Source: an uncultured Lachnospiraceae bacterium (GTDB lineage: Bacteria > Bacillota > Clostridia > Lachnospirales > Lachnospiraceae). Taken from it: 64,000 nucleotides of DNA. A program made the position numbers and the translations under genes. The notes beneath the pieces were generated by a model. That model was not told where the DNA came from. It searched no databases and saw nothing but the letters and a program-made list of their open reading frames with translations. The stretch spans positions 109,275-173,274 of the forward strand of contig CAJUTC010000001.1 of the NCBI GenBank assembly GCA_910589195.1, in the 5' to 3' direction. This document shows, in pieces, positions 17,122-27,500 of this stretch (position 1 is its first letter; every line of letters starts with the position of its first letter).

Positions 17122-19674
17122 ATGGACAAGAAGCTATACGATTTGCTAGACTGGGCAGCGATTGAGGAGTTGATTTATTCGGAGTCATCCGATCCCCACC
17201 ATGTATTGGGACCGCATATGACAGAAAACGGACTTCTCATCCAGACATTGATGCCTACGGCAAAGTCTGTAACGGTGAAGCTGGCGGATGGGGAGGAGTA
17301 TCCGATGGAGGATGTGGATCCGGAAGGGCAGTATCAAAAGTTTTTCGCGGCGCTGCTGCCCAAAAAAGCATCTAAGGGTTATACGTATCGGGTGGTTTAT
17401 GATAATGATATTACAGAAGAATTGGGGGATCCCTACGCGTTTAAGCCCCAGCTTACCGAAAATGATTTAAAAAAGTTTGAGGCGGGAATTCATTATAATA
17501 TTTATGATAAGCTGGGTGCCCATTTGATGAAGATTGGAAAGACAGAGGGCGTATATTTTGGCGTCTGGGCTCCTTGCGCCATGCGGGTCAGTGTAGTGGG
17601 AGATTTTAACCTTTGGGACGGACGCCGCCATCAGATGAGGAAACTTGGAGATTCTGGTATTTTTGAACTGTTTATACCGGGATTAAAGGAAGGCGCGATT
17701 TATAAATACGAGGTAAAGACCATGAAGGGCGAGCCTATGTTAAAGGCCGATCCTTATGGCAACTATAGTGAGCTCCGCCCCAATACAGCTTCAGTAGTCT
17801 GGGATTTAAACCAGTACCAGTGGACGGACAAAACCTGGATGGACGCCAGGGCGAAAACAGACACAAAGGACAGACCAGTTAATATTTATGAAGTCCATCT
17901 TGGCTCTTGGATTCGGAAAACCATATCGGTCAATGAGGATGGAAGCGAGGTAATCGGCTCTGAATTTTATAATTACCGTGAAATCGCGGTGAAGCTTGCG
18001 GAGTATGTGAAGCAGATGGGTTATACCCATATTGAGCTTCTTCCGGTAATGGAGCATCCTTTGGATGCGTCCTGGGGCTATCAGGTAACCGGGTATTATG
18101 CGCCAACCAGCCGTTACGGGACTCCGGACGATTTTATGTATTTTATGGATTATATGCACGGACAGGGAATTGGCGTGATTTTAGACTGGGTTCCGGCCCA
18201 TTTCCCAAGGGATATGCATGGCCTGGCCTGTTTTGATGGAAGCTGCGTGTATGAGCATCAAGATCCCAGGCAGGGAGCCCATCCCCACTGGGGTACATTA
18301 ATCTATAATTATGGCCGGCCTGGTGTTAGTAACTTCCTGATTGCGAATGCCATATTCTGGGCGGACAAGTTCCATGCGGACGGAATCCGTATGGACGCGG
18401 TGGCATCTATGCTGTATCTGGATTATGGAAAGAATGACGGCGAGTGGGTGGCCAACATGTACGGCGGCCATGAAAATTTGGAGGCTGTGGAGTTTTTAAA
18501 GCATTTAAGTTCCGTATTTAAAGGGCGTAAAGATGGCGCGGTCTTAATTGCGGAGGAATCCACCGCCTGGCCAAGGATTACCAGCAGCGTAAAGGACGAC
18601 GGTCTTGGATTTGATTATAAGTGGAACATGGGGTGGATGAACGACTTCTTAAATTATATGAAGTGTGATCCCTATTTCCGCAAAAATAATTACGGAAACC
18701 TGACCTTCAGCATGCTGTATGCGTACAGTGAAGATTTTATTCTGGTATTCTCCCATGATGAGGTGGTTCATGGAAAGGCATCCATGCTTGGAAAGATGCC
18801 GGGAGAAACCTTAGAGAAAAAGGCTGAAAATCTGCGCGCGGCCTATGGTTTTTATATGGGCCATCCCGGAAAGAAGCTTTTGTTTATGGGGCAGGAATTC
18901 GGCCAGGTTCATGAGTGGAATGAAAATGATGATCTGGATTGGGATATTTTACAGTTTCCGCTCCATAAGCAGCTCCAGGATTACGTAAAGGCATTAAATA
19001 CCCTTTACAAGACCCATCCGGCCATGTACCAGGAGGACTATTATCCGGAAGGCTTCCAGTGGATTAACTGCACGTACCACGAGGAAAGCCTTGCGATGTT
19101 TGTGCGCCAGACGAAAAAGAAAGAAGAAACGCTTTTATTCGTTTGCAACTTTGATAATGTGGATCGGCCTAACTTCCGTGTGGGTGTTCCGTTCTATGGA
19201 AAGTATAAAGAGATTTTATCCAGCGCTGATGTGAAATTTGGAGGCCCGGGGGCAGGAAACCCAAGAGCAAAAACGACAAAGGCAATGGAGTGGGATGGAC
19301 GGAATTATTCCATTGAGATTGGGATTCCGGCTATGAGCGTGTCTATTTTTGAATGCAGTCCTTTAGAAGAACCGAAAAAACCGGCAAGGGCGGAGAAAAC
19401 AAAGGCTGTTACAGCGGCAAAAGGGGAAAAGGCTAAGGCAGACCCAGCCGTGAAAGCGGGAAAGACCACGGCGGCATCAACTGTGAAAGCAGAAAAGGCC
19501 AAGACCGTTTCAACTGTGAATGCGGAGAAGACTAAGGCTGCTTCAGCGGCTAAGATGGAAGAGGGTGAAGCAGCTAAAGCAGCTCCGGCCGCTGAGGAAC
19601 CAATAGAAAAGAAACCGGAAAAGAAAAAAACTTCATCAAAGAAAACGTCCTCAAGGAAGCAGAAAAAGGAATAA
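17122..19674 (+). CDS. glgB: 1,4-alpha-glucan branching enzyme with Lys/Ala tail
   Basis: GlgB makes alpha-1,6 branches in glycogen. The 850 residues comprise an N-terminal domain (1 to about 110), a CBM48 carbohydrate-binding module (about 120-230) and a GH13 catalytic barrel. The nucleophile is D425 in GIRMDAVASM, the acid/base E478 in VLIAEES, and the stabiliser D546 in FSHDEVVHGK. A C-terminal beta domain ends near residue 745. From about 750 to 850 runs a low-complexity tail with repeated KAEKAK- and KAGKTT-like units ending in Lys/Ser. Typical GlgB is 630-750 residues, so the tail is extra. It may bind polyanions or just be disordered. The start has AGGGGG upstream. Confidence 0.95.
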   Translation: MDKKLYDLLDWAAIEELIYSESSDPHHVLGPHMTENGLLIQTLMPTAKSVTVKLADGEEYPMEDVDPEGQYQKFFAALLPKKASKGYTYRVVYDNDITEELGDPYAFKPQLTENDLKKFEAGIHYNIYDKLGAHLMKIGKTEGVYFGVWAPCAMRVSVVGDFNLWDGRRHQMRKLGDSGIFELFIPGLKEGAIYKYEVKTMKGEPMLKADPYGNYSELRPNTASVVWDLNQYQWTDKTWMDARAKTDTKDRPVNIYEVHLGSWIRKTISVNEDGSEVIGSEFYNYREIAVKLAEYVKQMGYTHIELLPVMEHPLDASWGYQVTGYYAPTSRYGTPDDFMYFMDYMHGQGIGVILDWVPAHFPRDMHGLACFDGSCVYEHQDPRQGAHPHWGTLIYNYGRPGVSNFLIANAIFWADKFHADGIRMDAVASMLYLDYGKNDGEWVANMYGGHENLEAVEFLKHLSSVFKGRKDGAVLIAEESTAWPRITSSVKDDGLGFDYKWNMGWMNDFLNYMKCDPYFRKNNYGNLTFSMLYAYSEDFILVFSHDEVVHGKASMLGKMPGETLEKKAENLRAAYGFYMGHPGKKLLFMGQEFGQVHEWNENDDLDWDILQFPLHKQLQDYVKALNTLYKTHPAMYQEDYYPEGFQWINCTYHEESLAMFVRQTKKKEETLLFVCNFDNVDRPNFRVGVPFYGKYKEILSSADVKFGGPGAGNPRAKTTKAMEWDGRNYSIEIGIPAMSVSIFECSPLEEPKKPARAEKTKAVTAAKGEKAKADPAVKAGKTTAASTVKAEKAKTVSTVNAEKTKAASAAKMEEGEAAKAAPAAEEPIEKKPEKKKTSSKKTSSRKQKKE

Positions 19675-19807
19675 CAGTAAGAAAGAAGAAAGCTGAAAAA
19701 ACGACCAGGAACCCGAAAACGGGACAAAAGAAATAAAATGATTACTCAGGAGTAAGTGTGGAAGGTTGTGTGTATCCTTTCACACTTATCTGTTTATGGA
19801 GGTGCTT

Positions 19808-20761
19808 ATGCAGATATTACGGAAAGCAGGCTCTGCCCATCTCATATGGAAAAACTCCATAGAAGCGATGGGGGAAGGGGCAGATATCCGGAATTTGAGC
19901 CTGGAGTCAATGGCGAATACGCTGAAATCTTGGCTTCCGGGAATTGCGAGTCTTTGTACCCGCCTGTTGCTGGCAGGAATCATCTTGTTAATTGGTCTTC
20001 GTATCATCCATTCAGCGAAAAAATTCTTAAACCAGACGTTTGAGCGGATGGAGATGGAAATCAGCCTGAGAAAATTTTTGGTATCTCTTACGAATGCCAT
20101 GATGTACATGCTTTTGGCATTGATCGTGGCGGAAAAGTTAGGGATTAACCCTACATCCCTGATTGCGGTAATTGGATCTGCCGGGGTTGCGATTGCCCTT
20201 TCCCTCCAGGAGAGCCTTTCTAATTTTGCCGGAGGGATTGTGATTCTGATGATGAAGCCCTTTAAAGTAGGTGATTATATTATTACGTCCCAAGCAGAAG
20301 GTTCCGTTATCAATATTGGCCTGATTTATACCCAACTGCTTACGGTAGATAATAAATCGGTAGTAATTCCCAATGGAGGATTAGCAAATTCCTCTATTAC
20401 AAATGTGACAGCCGAAAACCAAAGGCGTCTGGATTTTTTTGTGGGTGTCAGTTACCAGTCAAATTTGCGAAAAGCCAAAGAGATTCTGTTTCAGCTTATG
20501 GATACCCATCCCTATACCCTTCACGAGGAGGGGCGGATGCCAGAAGCTTTTGTCTGGGAGCTGGGGGAATCTGCCGTGGTGTTAGGCTGCCGGGCTTGGG
20601 TATCGACTGGGGATTATTGGAAGTTAAAATTTGATATAACAGAATCCGTCAAGCTGCGCTATGATGAGGAAGGAATTGAAATTCCTTACCGCCAGGTTAA
20701 CGTAATATTGAAAACGAAAACAGAACCCAGTGAATATCCTGGCAAGTCTGCGTCCTTGTAG
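19808..20761 (+). CDS. MscS-type mechanosensitive channel
   Basis: MscS channels release solutes under osmotic downshock. The 317 residues have three transmembrane segments. The pore-lining third helix contains VIGSAGVAIALSLQESLSNFAGG, followed by the beta domain motif PFKVGDYI and IPNGGLANSSITN. A cytoplasmic alpha/beta domain completes the family layout. I start at 19808 because GGAGG precedes it by 5 bases; upstream in-frame ATGs at 19766 and 19796 lack good sites. It lies between glgB and malQ. Confidence 0.93.
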   Translation: MQILRKAGSAHLIWKNSIEAMGEGADIRNLSLESMANTLKSWLPGIASLCTRLLLAGIILLIGLRIIHSAKKFLNQTFERMEMEISLRKFLVSLTNAMMYMLLALIVAEKLGINPTSLIAVIGSAGVAIALSLQESLSNFAGGIVILMMKPFKVGDYIITSQAEGSVINIGLIYTQLLTVDNKSVVIPNGGLANSSITNVTAENQRRLDFFVGVSYQSNLRKAKEILFQLMDTHPYTLHEEGRMPEAFVWELGESAVVLGCRAWVSTGDYWKLKFDITESVKLRYDEEGIEIPYRQVNVILKTKTEPSEYPGKSASL

Positions 20762-20776
20762 TGTAACTAACTGACA

Positions 20777-20817
20777 TTGCCTGTGAACAGTAACCGGAAA
20801 ACCAGATCAACAGGCAA
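20777..20817 (+). terminator. Possible hairpin after the MscS gene
   Basis: TTGCCTGT and ACAGGCAA pair over a 25-base loop, 16 bases after the stop. There is no U-run, so termination is uncertain. Confidence 0.35.
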
Positions 20818-20832
20818 GTCCAATGCCAGCGG

Positions 20833-20861
20833 TTGAATTTTTGGAAAAAGTCAGATATACT
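20833..20861 (+). promoter_or_regulatory. Sigma-A promoter of malQ
   Basis: TTGAAT, 17 bases, TATACT, 82 bases before the malQ start. Confidence 0.6.
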
Positions 20862-20943
20862 TAAATTAAAGAACCTGCCAATTATTGGAGCGAAAGAGGA
20901 CGATGAAACCATCTGTCCAGATACAAAGAGGAGGATTATTTTT

Positions 20944-22437
20944 ATGAGAGCATGCGGAATGCTGCTTCCGGTTTCTAGCCTGCCGTCACCGTACGGAATC
21001 GGGTCATTTTCAAAGGAAGCATATGAGTTTGTAGACACGTTAAAAAGCGCCGGCCAGCGATACTGGCAGATTCTGCCGTTAGGGCCTACTGGATATGGGG
21101 ATTCTCCATATCAGTCCTTTTCAGCGTTTGCGGGAAATCCTTACTTTATTGATTTAGATGCTTTGATTGAGGAAGAACTATTAACAAAGGATGAATGCCT
21201 TCAGGCAGACTTTGGGGGAAGCAATCGTTATATTTCTTACGACAAGGTGCATGTATACCGGTATGCCCTTTTGAAAAAGGCCTTTCAGCGCTGGCTGAAA
21301 AAAACTGGTAAAGAAAAAGCGAACCAGCTTTTCCGGCAAAACTTGCTGCGGGAAACAACAGAGTATTGTTTTTATATGGCATTAAAAGATCATTTTGAGG
21401 ACGCGGCATGGATCTTATGGGAGGAATCCGTTAAACTTCGGGAAGCACACGTCATGGAGCAGATGGAAAAAGAGCTGGAAGAATCCATTCTGTTTTACCA
21501 GTTTATGCAATACCAGTTCCAGAAACAATGGGATGCATTAAAGAAGTATGCCAATCAGCAAGGGATTCAGATTATCGGCGATATTCCGATTTATGTGGCC
21601 TTTGACAGCGCCGATGCCTGGGCGCATCCGGAACTGTTTCAGTTTGATCAGAAGAATATGCCATCGGCAGTGGCTGGCTGCCCGCCAGACGCGTTTTCTG
21701 CCACCGGCCAGCTTTGGGGTAATCCCCTTTATCATTGGGAATACCATCAGCAGACAGGTTATGCCTGGTGGCTGAAACGGATGGAATACAGTTTCCGGCT
21801 TTATGATGTTGTGCGTGTAGATCATTTTAGAGGGTTTGACGAATATTACGCAATTCCCTATGGCAATGAAACAGCGGAGCGCGGACATTGGGAAAAGGGG
21901 CCGGGGATCCAGATTTTCCGCCGCATGGAGGAGCATTTTAAAACCAACCACTTGCCTATTATTGCGGAAGATTTAGGATTTTTAACTCCAAGTGTGCTGA
22001 AGCTGGTAGAGGACAGCGGTTTTCCCGGGATGAAGGTGCTGGAATTTGCTTTTGACTCTAGCGGGGAAAGTATTTACCTTCCCCATAATTATACGAAAAA
22101 TTGTGTGGTATACACAGGAACCCATGACAATGATACCCTGAACGGCTGGTTTAAAACCATGCCAGAGCAAGATAAGCTGATGGCACTGGAATATATTAAT
22201 GGAAGGCATGGGGAAGGCCCATGGATAAACTGGGATTTCATCCGCCTTGCTTTGGCCAGCGTAGCGGATCTTGCGATTATCCCGGTTCAGGATTACATTG
22301 GTTTAGGAAGTGAAGCCAGAATGAATGAACCATCCACCTTAGGGAACAACTGGAAATGGAGGCTTCAGAAAGGCGAACTGAGTGATGAGATTTGCCAAAA
22401 GGCTCGGCGGATGGCACGGCTTTATGGCCGGTACTAA
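20944..22437 (+). CDS. malQ: 4-alpha-glucanotransferase (amylomaltase)
   Basis: MalQ (GH77) moves maltosyl units between alpha-1,4-glucans in maltodextrin and glycogen metabolism. The 497 residues start MRACGMLLPVSSLPSPYGIG, typical of the family. They contain the catalytic regions VVRVDHFRGFDEY (nucleophile Asp), PIIAEDLGFLTPSV (acid/base Glu) and YTGTHDNDTL. The length is normal. GAGGAGG lies upstream of 20944; the open frame back to 20833 is leader. glgB lies 1.3 kb upstream on the same strand, so both serve alpha-glucan storage or use, although the MscS gene lies between them. Confidence 0.96.
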   Translation: MRACGMLLPVSSLPSPYGIGSFSKEAYEFVDTLKSAGQRYWQILPLGPTGYGDSPYQSFSAFAGNPYFIDLDALIEEELLTKDECLQADFGGSNRYISYDKVHVYRYALLKKAFQRWLKKTGKEKANQLFRQNLLRETTEYCFYMALKDHFEDAAWILWEESVKLREAHVMEQMEKELEESILFYQFMQYQFQKQWDALKKYANQQGIQIIGDIPIYVAFDSADAWAHPELFQFDQKNMPSAVAGCPPDAFSATGQLWGNPLYHWEYHQQTGYAWWLKRMEYSFRLYDVVRVDHFRGFDEYYAIPYGNETAERGHWEKGPGIQIFRRMEEHFKTNHLPIIAEDLGFLTPSVLKLVEDSGFPGMKVLEFAFDSSGESIYLPHNYTKNCVVYTGTHDNDTLNGWFKTMPEQDKLMALEYINGRHGEGPWINWDFIRLALASVADLAIIPVQDYIGLGSEARMNEPSTLGNNWKWRLQKGELSDEICQKARRMARLYGRY

Positions 22438-22439
22438 TG

Positions 22440-22479
22440 GCACAATGCACAGTGCATAGTGGCGCATAGCGCATTGTGC
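22440..22479 (+). terminator. Inverted repeat after malQ
   Basis: GCACAATGC and GCATTGTGC pair around 22 bases, 2 bases after the malQ stop. It lies between two convergent genes (malQ and the minus-strand gene ending at 22541), so it may stop either transcript. No U-run is present. Confidence 0.4.
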
Positions 22480-22540
22480 TTGCGTTCCCGCGGGCAGCCG
22501 GGCAAATCTTTTGGAATGTTGGCGCAGGCCACATCGGTAT

Positions 22541-23329
22541 TTATGGTGTGGTGGTATCAATATAAATGCTTACCTGGCTGTCCTGCTGAGATAAAGTTGG
22601 GGCAGGTGCTTCTGATTCGGAATCAGAAAGGTCTTGGGAAATGGAATCCGTTTGGGAAACCTCTGTATGGGTGCTAAATGTAGCCTGCATGGCATTTCCG
22701 GCCAGATCACAGGCATGGATCACAAGACCGCCCGCTCCTATTTCAAATGTAAAAGTACCGGTCTGCCGGTTAACGGAAGCAGGGGGGAGGGAAGAACCAG
22801 CGGAATCTACGGCATAGACAGACTGGTAATCTAGTCCGGACTGGCTGTCTTCTAAGGTAAGCGTAAGAATCCCGTCTTCAATAAAATACTGGTCATTCAC
22901 TGAGGGAGCTACATCATCCAGAATATTTACGTGTTCATGCTGTATAGTAGTCATCCCATTGATGGATTTGGCATAGATTTCGATTACGCCATTTTTGGAA
23001 ATATCCGCGGTATATCGGTTTGACTTTTCTTTTGTCAGTTCCAAAGGAGAACCTTCCTGAGTTGAGCTGAATTCTTTAATGGGAAGAAAGGAGCTTACAG
23101 TTATGGAAGCCGTGGCTGTTTTGTAGTCTTTTGTATCGATTAGCTGGATGGCAATATGGGGCCTGGCAGCCACAAGCAAAAACAGAAGACTGTTTACTGC
23201 AATAAAGGGAAGGACATAAAATAACAACACATCCACCCATTCACTGCGCTGTTTTGGTTGGCGGCCACGGCTGTGCTGCTGGCGGACGGGTGGTTTCGTA
23301 TAAGGATTACGCTCATAGATACGTTCCAT
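22541..23329 (-). CDS. Membrane-anchored extracellular protein, unknown
   Basis: This 262-residue protein has a positively charged cytoplasmic N-terminus (about 30 residues, RQQHSRGRQPKQRSEW), one transmembrane helix (about 33-53) and an extracellular beta-rich domain. The pattern of a bacterial Ig-like fold is suggested by VAPSVNDQYFIEDGILTLTLEDSQSGL and CDLAGNAM. The tail is Ser/Asp/Gln-rich. I do not recognise a named family. The ATG follows AGGAGGAA. It is divergent from the HD hydrolase, and the two share a compact back-to-back promoter region. Confidence 0.75.
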   Translation of the reverse strand: MERIYERNPYTKPPVRQQHSRGRQPKQRSEWVDVLLFYVLPFIAVNSLLFLLVAARPHIAIQLIDTKDYKTATASITVSSFLPIKEFSSTQEGSPLELTKEKSNRYTADISKNGVIEIYAKSINGMTTIQHEHVNILDDVAPSVNDQYFIEDGILTLTLEDSQSGLDYQSVYAVDSAGSSLPPASVNRQTGTFTFEIGAGGLVIHACDLAGNAMQATFSTHTEVSQTDSISQDLSDSESEAPAPTLSQQDSQVSIYIDTTTP

Positions 23330-23418
23330 AAAATTCCTCCTGTGCGGGGTGAGTTACTCTTGAAATTTTCCACAAAATATGATTTACTTCCGATGATGAG
23401 CAGATTCAAACATACTCT

Positions 23419-23447
23419 AGCATAGCAGAAATCAAAGAATGTTACAA
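23419..23447 (-). promoter_or_regulatory. Promoter of the minus-strand gene at 22541
   Basis: Minus strand: TTGTAA, 17 bases, TATGCT. It is placed 90 bases before the start and directly beside the plus-strand promoter at 23455. Confidence 0.5.
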
Positions 23448-23454
23448 GTTTAAC

Positions 23455-23483
23455 TTCAACATTTCGTCCCAATATGTTATGAT
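23455..23483 (+). promoter_or_regulatory. Promoter of the HD hydrolase
   Basis: TTCAAC, 17 bases, TATGAT, 41 bases before the start at 23525. Confidence 0.5.
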
Positions 23484-23524
23484 ATTAATTGGGAAGCAGG
23501 TCATGGCAGTATTGGAGGGAAACT

Positions 23525-24088
23525 ATGATAGTAAAAAAAGCAGTGGCATTTGCAGAAGCGGCACATAGAGGGGCGGTTCGGAAAGGAACCGATATCCCTT
23601 ATATTACCCACCCTATGGATACAGCAGTGATTGTGGCATCAATTACAGGAGACAGAGAGCTGATTGCTGCTGCTGTTCTTCATGATGTGGTGGAAGACGC
23701 GGGAGTTACAGAAGGGGAGCTGGAAGAAACATTCGGAAAACGGGTGGCGATGCTTGTGATGGCAGAAACCGAGGACAAAACAAAGTCATGGTTGGAGAGG
23801 AAGTCGGCCACCATTGAACATTTAAAAACGGCTTCCAAAGATGAAAAGATTTTAGTTTTAGCAGATAAATTAAGTAATATCCGCAGTACAGCCAGGGACT
23901 ACCTGATGCTGGGGGAAACCATCTGGAATCGTTTCAACGAAAAAAGGAAATCCCTCCATAGCTGGTATTATGAAGGAGTGGCAAAGGAACTTTCAGATTT
24001 GGCAGACTATCCACAATACCAGGAATATCTTGCTTTATGTAAATTGGTATTTCATGACCAGCATATTTTTTTAGGCACCATGGAGTAA
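23525..24088 (+). CDS. HD-domain hydrolase, RelA/SpoT (MESH1)-like
   Basis: This 187-residue protein is a single HD domain. The metal-binding residues appear in AHRGAVRKGTDIPYITHP, in AAVLHDVVEDAG and in LADKLSNIRS, which is the signature of the (p)ppGpp hydrolase half of RelA/SpoT. There is no synthetase domain. Small stand-alone hydrolases of this kind can remove pyrophosphate from ppGpp, but other nucleotide substrates are possible. The start at 23525 has GGAGGG six bases upstream. Confidence 0.85.
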   Translation: MIVKKAVAFAEAAHRGAVRKGTDIPYITHPMDTAVIVASITGDRELIAAAVLHDVVEDAGVTEGELEETFGKRVAMLVMAETEDKTKSWLERKSATIEHLKTASKDEKILVLADKLSNIRSTARDYLMLGETIWNRFNEKRKSLHSWYYEGVAKELSDLADYPQYQEYLALCKLVFHDQHIFLGTME

Positions 24089-24510
24089 GGTGTTTGCCGC
24101 TGAAACGTGTTTTTAGGCTACTATAAATATTTATTTAAGTGAAGGGATTGGCCTGGTTGCTGACCGGATTATAATCAGGCAAAAACGGGAGCCGATGAAC
24201 CATAAGCCTTCTTTATTCGGTCCAGCCTGACCATCCCCGCATTTTGAAAGGGGATTTCACAAACGCCTGGAAACCTATTTTGTATGTAAGGAGTTCTGCG
24301 GATAAAAAATAAAGGAAAATTTTGGGGATTTGCTTGAAAAATAAATGGAATAACGTTATAATATTTATACGGTGGTATCGTTCTTATATCGCTGGCCGGA
24401 TATCCGGCTGCCGGTTTGTTCTGAATCGGCTGATTCCAGTAGTTGCGGTACAATGATAATTTCATAGGATAAGTTGCTCCTCGAATCCATAATTACGGAA
24501 AGGAGAGTTT
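24089..24510. other. Non-coding stretch before the surface-protein gene
   Basis: These 422 bases hold no convincing gene. The only strong element is the promoter at 24334-24362. A segment around 24232-24275 (with GCATTTTGAAA) resembles one at about 34141-34180, upstream of the AraC gene. The likeness is partial and may be chance. Confidence 0.6.
24334..24362 (+). promoter_or_regulatory. Sigma-A promoter of the large surface protein
   Basis: TTGAAA, 17 bases, TATAAT. The leader to the start at 24511 is about 140 bases long. Confidence 0.7.
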
Positions 24511-27500
24511 ATGGATCAGGAGAAATGGGAAAAAAGGAAAGGGATCAGAAAGAGGCTGATAGCGGTCTTATTAGCTCTGGCGGTGACGTTTGCTCTGTGG
24601 AATACATGGCTTCCTGACCCGGCACTGGCACAGGAAGGTCGATTTTACATTGAACGGCTAGAGAAAGAGCAAATATTGACAGATGGAGATTTCAGCTTTT
24701 TCGGTTATACAATGGAAACCGAAATTTATTATTGGATGAAGGACGACCAAACCCCTCTTTTGTGTGTCCAGAAAAGAGCGCAGCTTTCAGATGGCTATCT
24801 GGGAGCAGAGGAGCCGCAGCCTATCGGAAATTGTAAGTATTTTACTGATAAACAGTATGAGCTGGCATCTATTATTCTGCAGTGCTGCGGCCTGCGCCGA
24901 GGGGAAAAGGGGATGTTAACGCCAGGGGAGTATCTGGCAGGCCAGGCAGCGATTTGGGGCATCCAGTCTAGTAATTGGACAGGGACAAAGCAGCTTAAGG
25001 AAGAGATGGAAACCCTGTATGGACATGTAAGGGACTGGCATGGGTTAAGTGCCGCCCAGATTATTGACCAATCAAGGGAAATGGTGGAACAGATCTGCCA
25101 AGGGATCGATTCCTATTATGGGGATACCAGTCCTTATATTCCGGCGTTTGCGTCAAAGTATGAAGAGAAAAGCCCAGTCCATCTGGCAGAATGGCAGGAG
25201 GACGGAAGCTGCGGTGTGGTTTTCTCACTGGAGGATAAAAAAGAAGCGGTAAAAGAGTTTGTATACCATCTTCCCCAGGGTTGGAGCTATCAATGGGAAG
25301 GCGATCAGATTTCTTTTTTTTGCCAGGATCCAAAACCGGGAGTGGTTTCCATCACTGGTACAGCGCCAGATGGTTCCCCGCTTGAGGATGCTATGCCCAT
25401 AGGTTTGATTTATATTGCGGGCCCGGCAAAATACAGCACCTTACAACGGTTGGCATCTTACCTGGATGTGAATGTGCCCTGGAGCTGCTACTTTAAAATT
25501 TCCATTCCGGATAAGCCGGAAAAGGGAACCTGGTATCTGCCGGAAACCAGACATTACCGGCATCAGGAGGACTTTAAAGCGCTGTATGGGGCGGAGCTGG
25601 AAAAAACCGATGGAGATACAGAGGAACCGCTGGCAGGGGTAGAATTTCAGGTATTGGAATATTTTGATTCTGGACAGTTAAAGGGCACCATTCTGGATAG
25701 CGGGCAGTTTCAAAGATGGGATGGCTGGAAGGAATGGTGCCCCAGGGAGATGACAGATCACGAGGGGAAGGCGCGCCACCAGGATCAAAAAGAATACCAT
25801 TTTGAGAAAACGTATTGCGGCGGCCATCCGGATCCAGTAATTGAATATGAAGGAACATCCCAGGAAATGCAAGATCAGCTTGAACGTGAAGCTTGGGAGG
25901 CCTGGAACGAAGAATCAGAGGACTGCAGCCGGATCTGTGATTACCATAATATTGACGGAAGTGGGAAAGAAGAGCTGGAGCGAGATCGGAACCTGGCGTA
26001 TGAACAGTTTATTCACTTAAAATACGGATATGCGTTTAAGGAAACGAAAGCTTTGGAAGGGTATCTTCTGCCAAAATCAGAAAGTAAGAAAATAATTTGC
26101 CTGCCAGTTCAAGCGGATTTATCGGAAGCTTCCAAAAAGCCAGTATATCATATAATGAGAGCCACAAGGCTCAAAAGCTTGGATGCTAGCAAAAGCAATG
26201 CTATGAAACGGGATACCCAAGGTTGGAAGATCCGGGAAGATAATGAAAAGCAAAGAATAGCAAGCCCTAGCAATGGTAAAATGGCGGGAAAGCGAAGGCT
26301 TTCACCCATATGGCTGACCAGCCTGATTGAGCCATTGGAACAAGATATGGGACAGGACGCGGATTCCGTGGAATTTTACCAATTTCATATAAAAAATTAT
26401 AAACCACAAATACCAGAAGAAAGCAGACCAGAAGAAACCAGGCCAGAGGAAACCAGACCAGAGGAAACCAGACCAGAAGAAAGCAGACCAGAAGAAACCA
26501 AACCAGAAGAAAGCAGATCAGAAGAAACCAAACCAGAAGAAAGCAGACCAGAAGAAACCAAACCAGAGGAAACGCGGCCAGAGGAAACGGTTCCGGAAGG
26601 CTCTGCACCAGAGGAGGCGCCAACGACCGAACCGGAAACGGAAACGGCGCCGCCGCCCACGGTGCCTGCTCCTGGCGGAGGCGGGGGAGGTGGAGGAGCC
26701 CGCCCGCCATCATCACCCCTTTTACCTACAACAGCGGATGGACCCCAGCCTGTTTTGCGGAAAGACCTTCCCCTCAGGGGCGGATGGATTACGGCAGTTT
26801 ATACCCCGGCTATTTTGCTGGATGAAAATGGAATACCATTAAATGCCAGGGAAGGAAAGGGGGCTTTACTTCCGAAAACCGGGCAGCGGGGAACAGGAGA
26901 GAGGGGCTGGGCGATTGCTACCGCACTTTTTGGGATGCTGTCCGTTTGGTGGATTCAAAAAAGAAGGAAAGGAAACCATTCTGGCTCGGCTATGGCGGCA
27001 GTTCTGATGCTGTCTGGTCTTTTTGCGGCTTCCGGCTCTTTTACGGCACAGGCAGATGAGAGGGAAGTGATTGTTTACGTTCCGGCAGAGAAAGAAGAGG
27101 CCATAACGCCCCAACAGCAGTATTTGGATGAAGAAGGAAATGAGTACACGCTGGTTTCCTGCCGTCTGGTTGAAACGGTGAAAGAGGAGTCGGAAGAAAG
27201 AGGAAAAAAGGTTTATTCTTATCAGGGCCTGGAGGAAAAGGAACAAATACCCAACCGGATTTCAGCTTCCGTTTGGAAGGATGAGGAAAAACGGAGCGGA
27301 ACAGGAGAATTGGAGCAGACCAGGGTTTTAGAAACTTCCAGTTATTGGGTGGATGGCTTTATGGTGCCCATAACGTTTTACGATTATGGTGCTGATTTCT
27401 ACTATTTCCAGGATGCCCAGGTGCCAAAGGGAGGAGAGCTTGCGTATCTGCTGGAAAATCAGCATCAGCTTCTTGATGAAATTGGGTGTGAGGCAGAACG

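Noticed and set aside
26413..26592. CRISPR-like short repeats
   Set aside because: Repeats are contiguous coding units without spacers, and no cas gene is near.
26267..26716. Minus-strand frames rich in LVWF or GLVSS repeats
   Set aside because: They are shadows of the repetitive PEE coding array on the plus strand.
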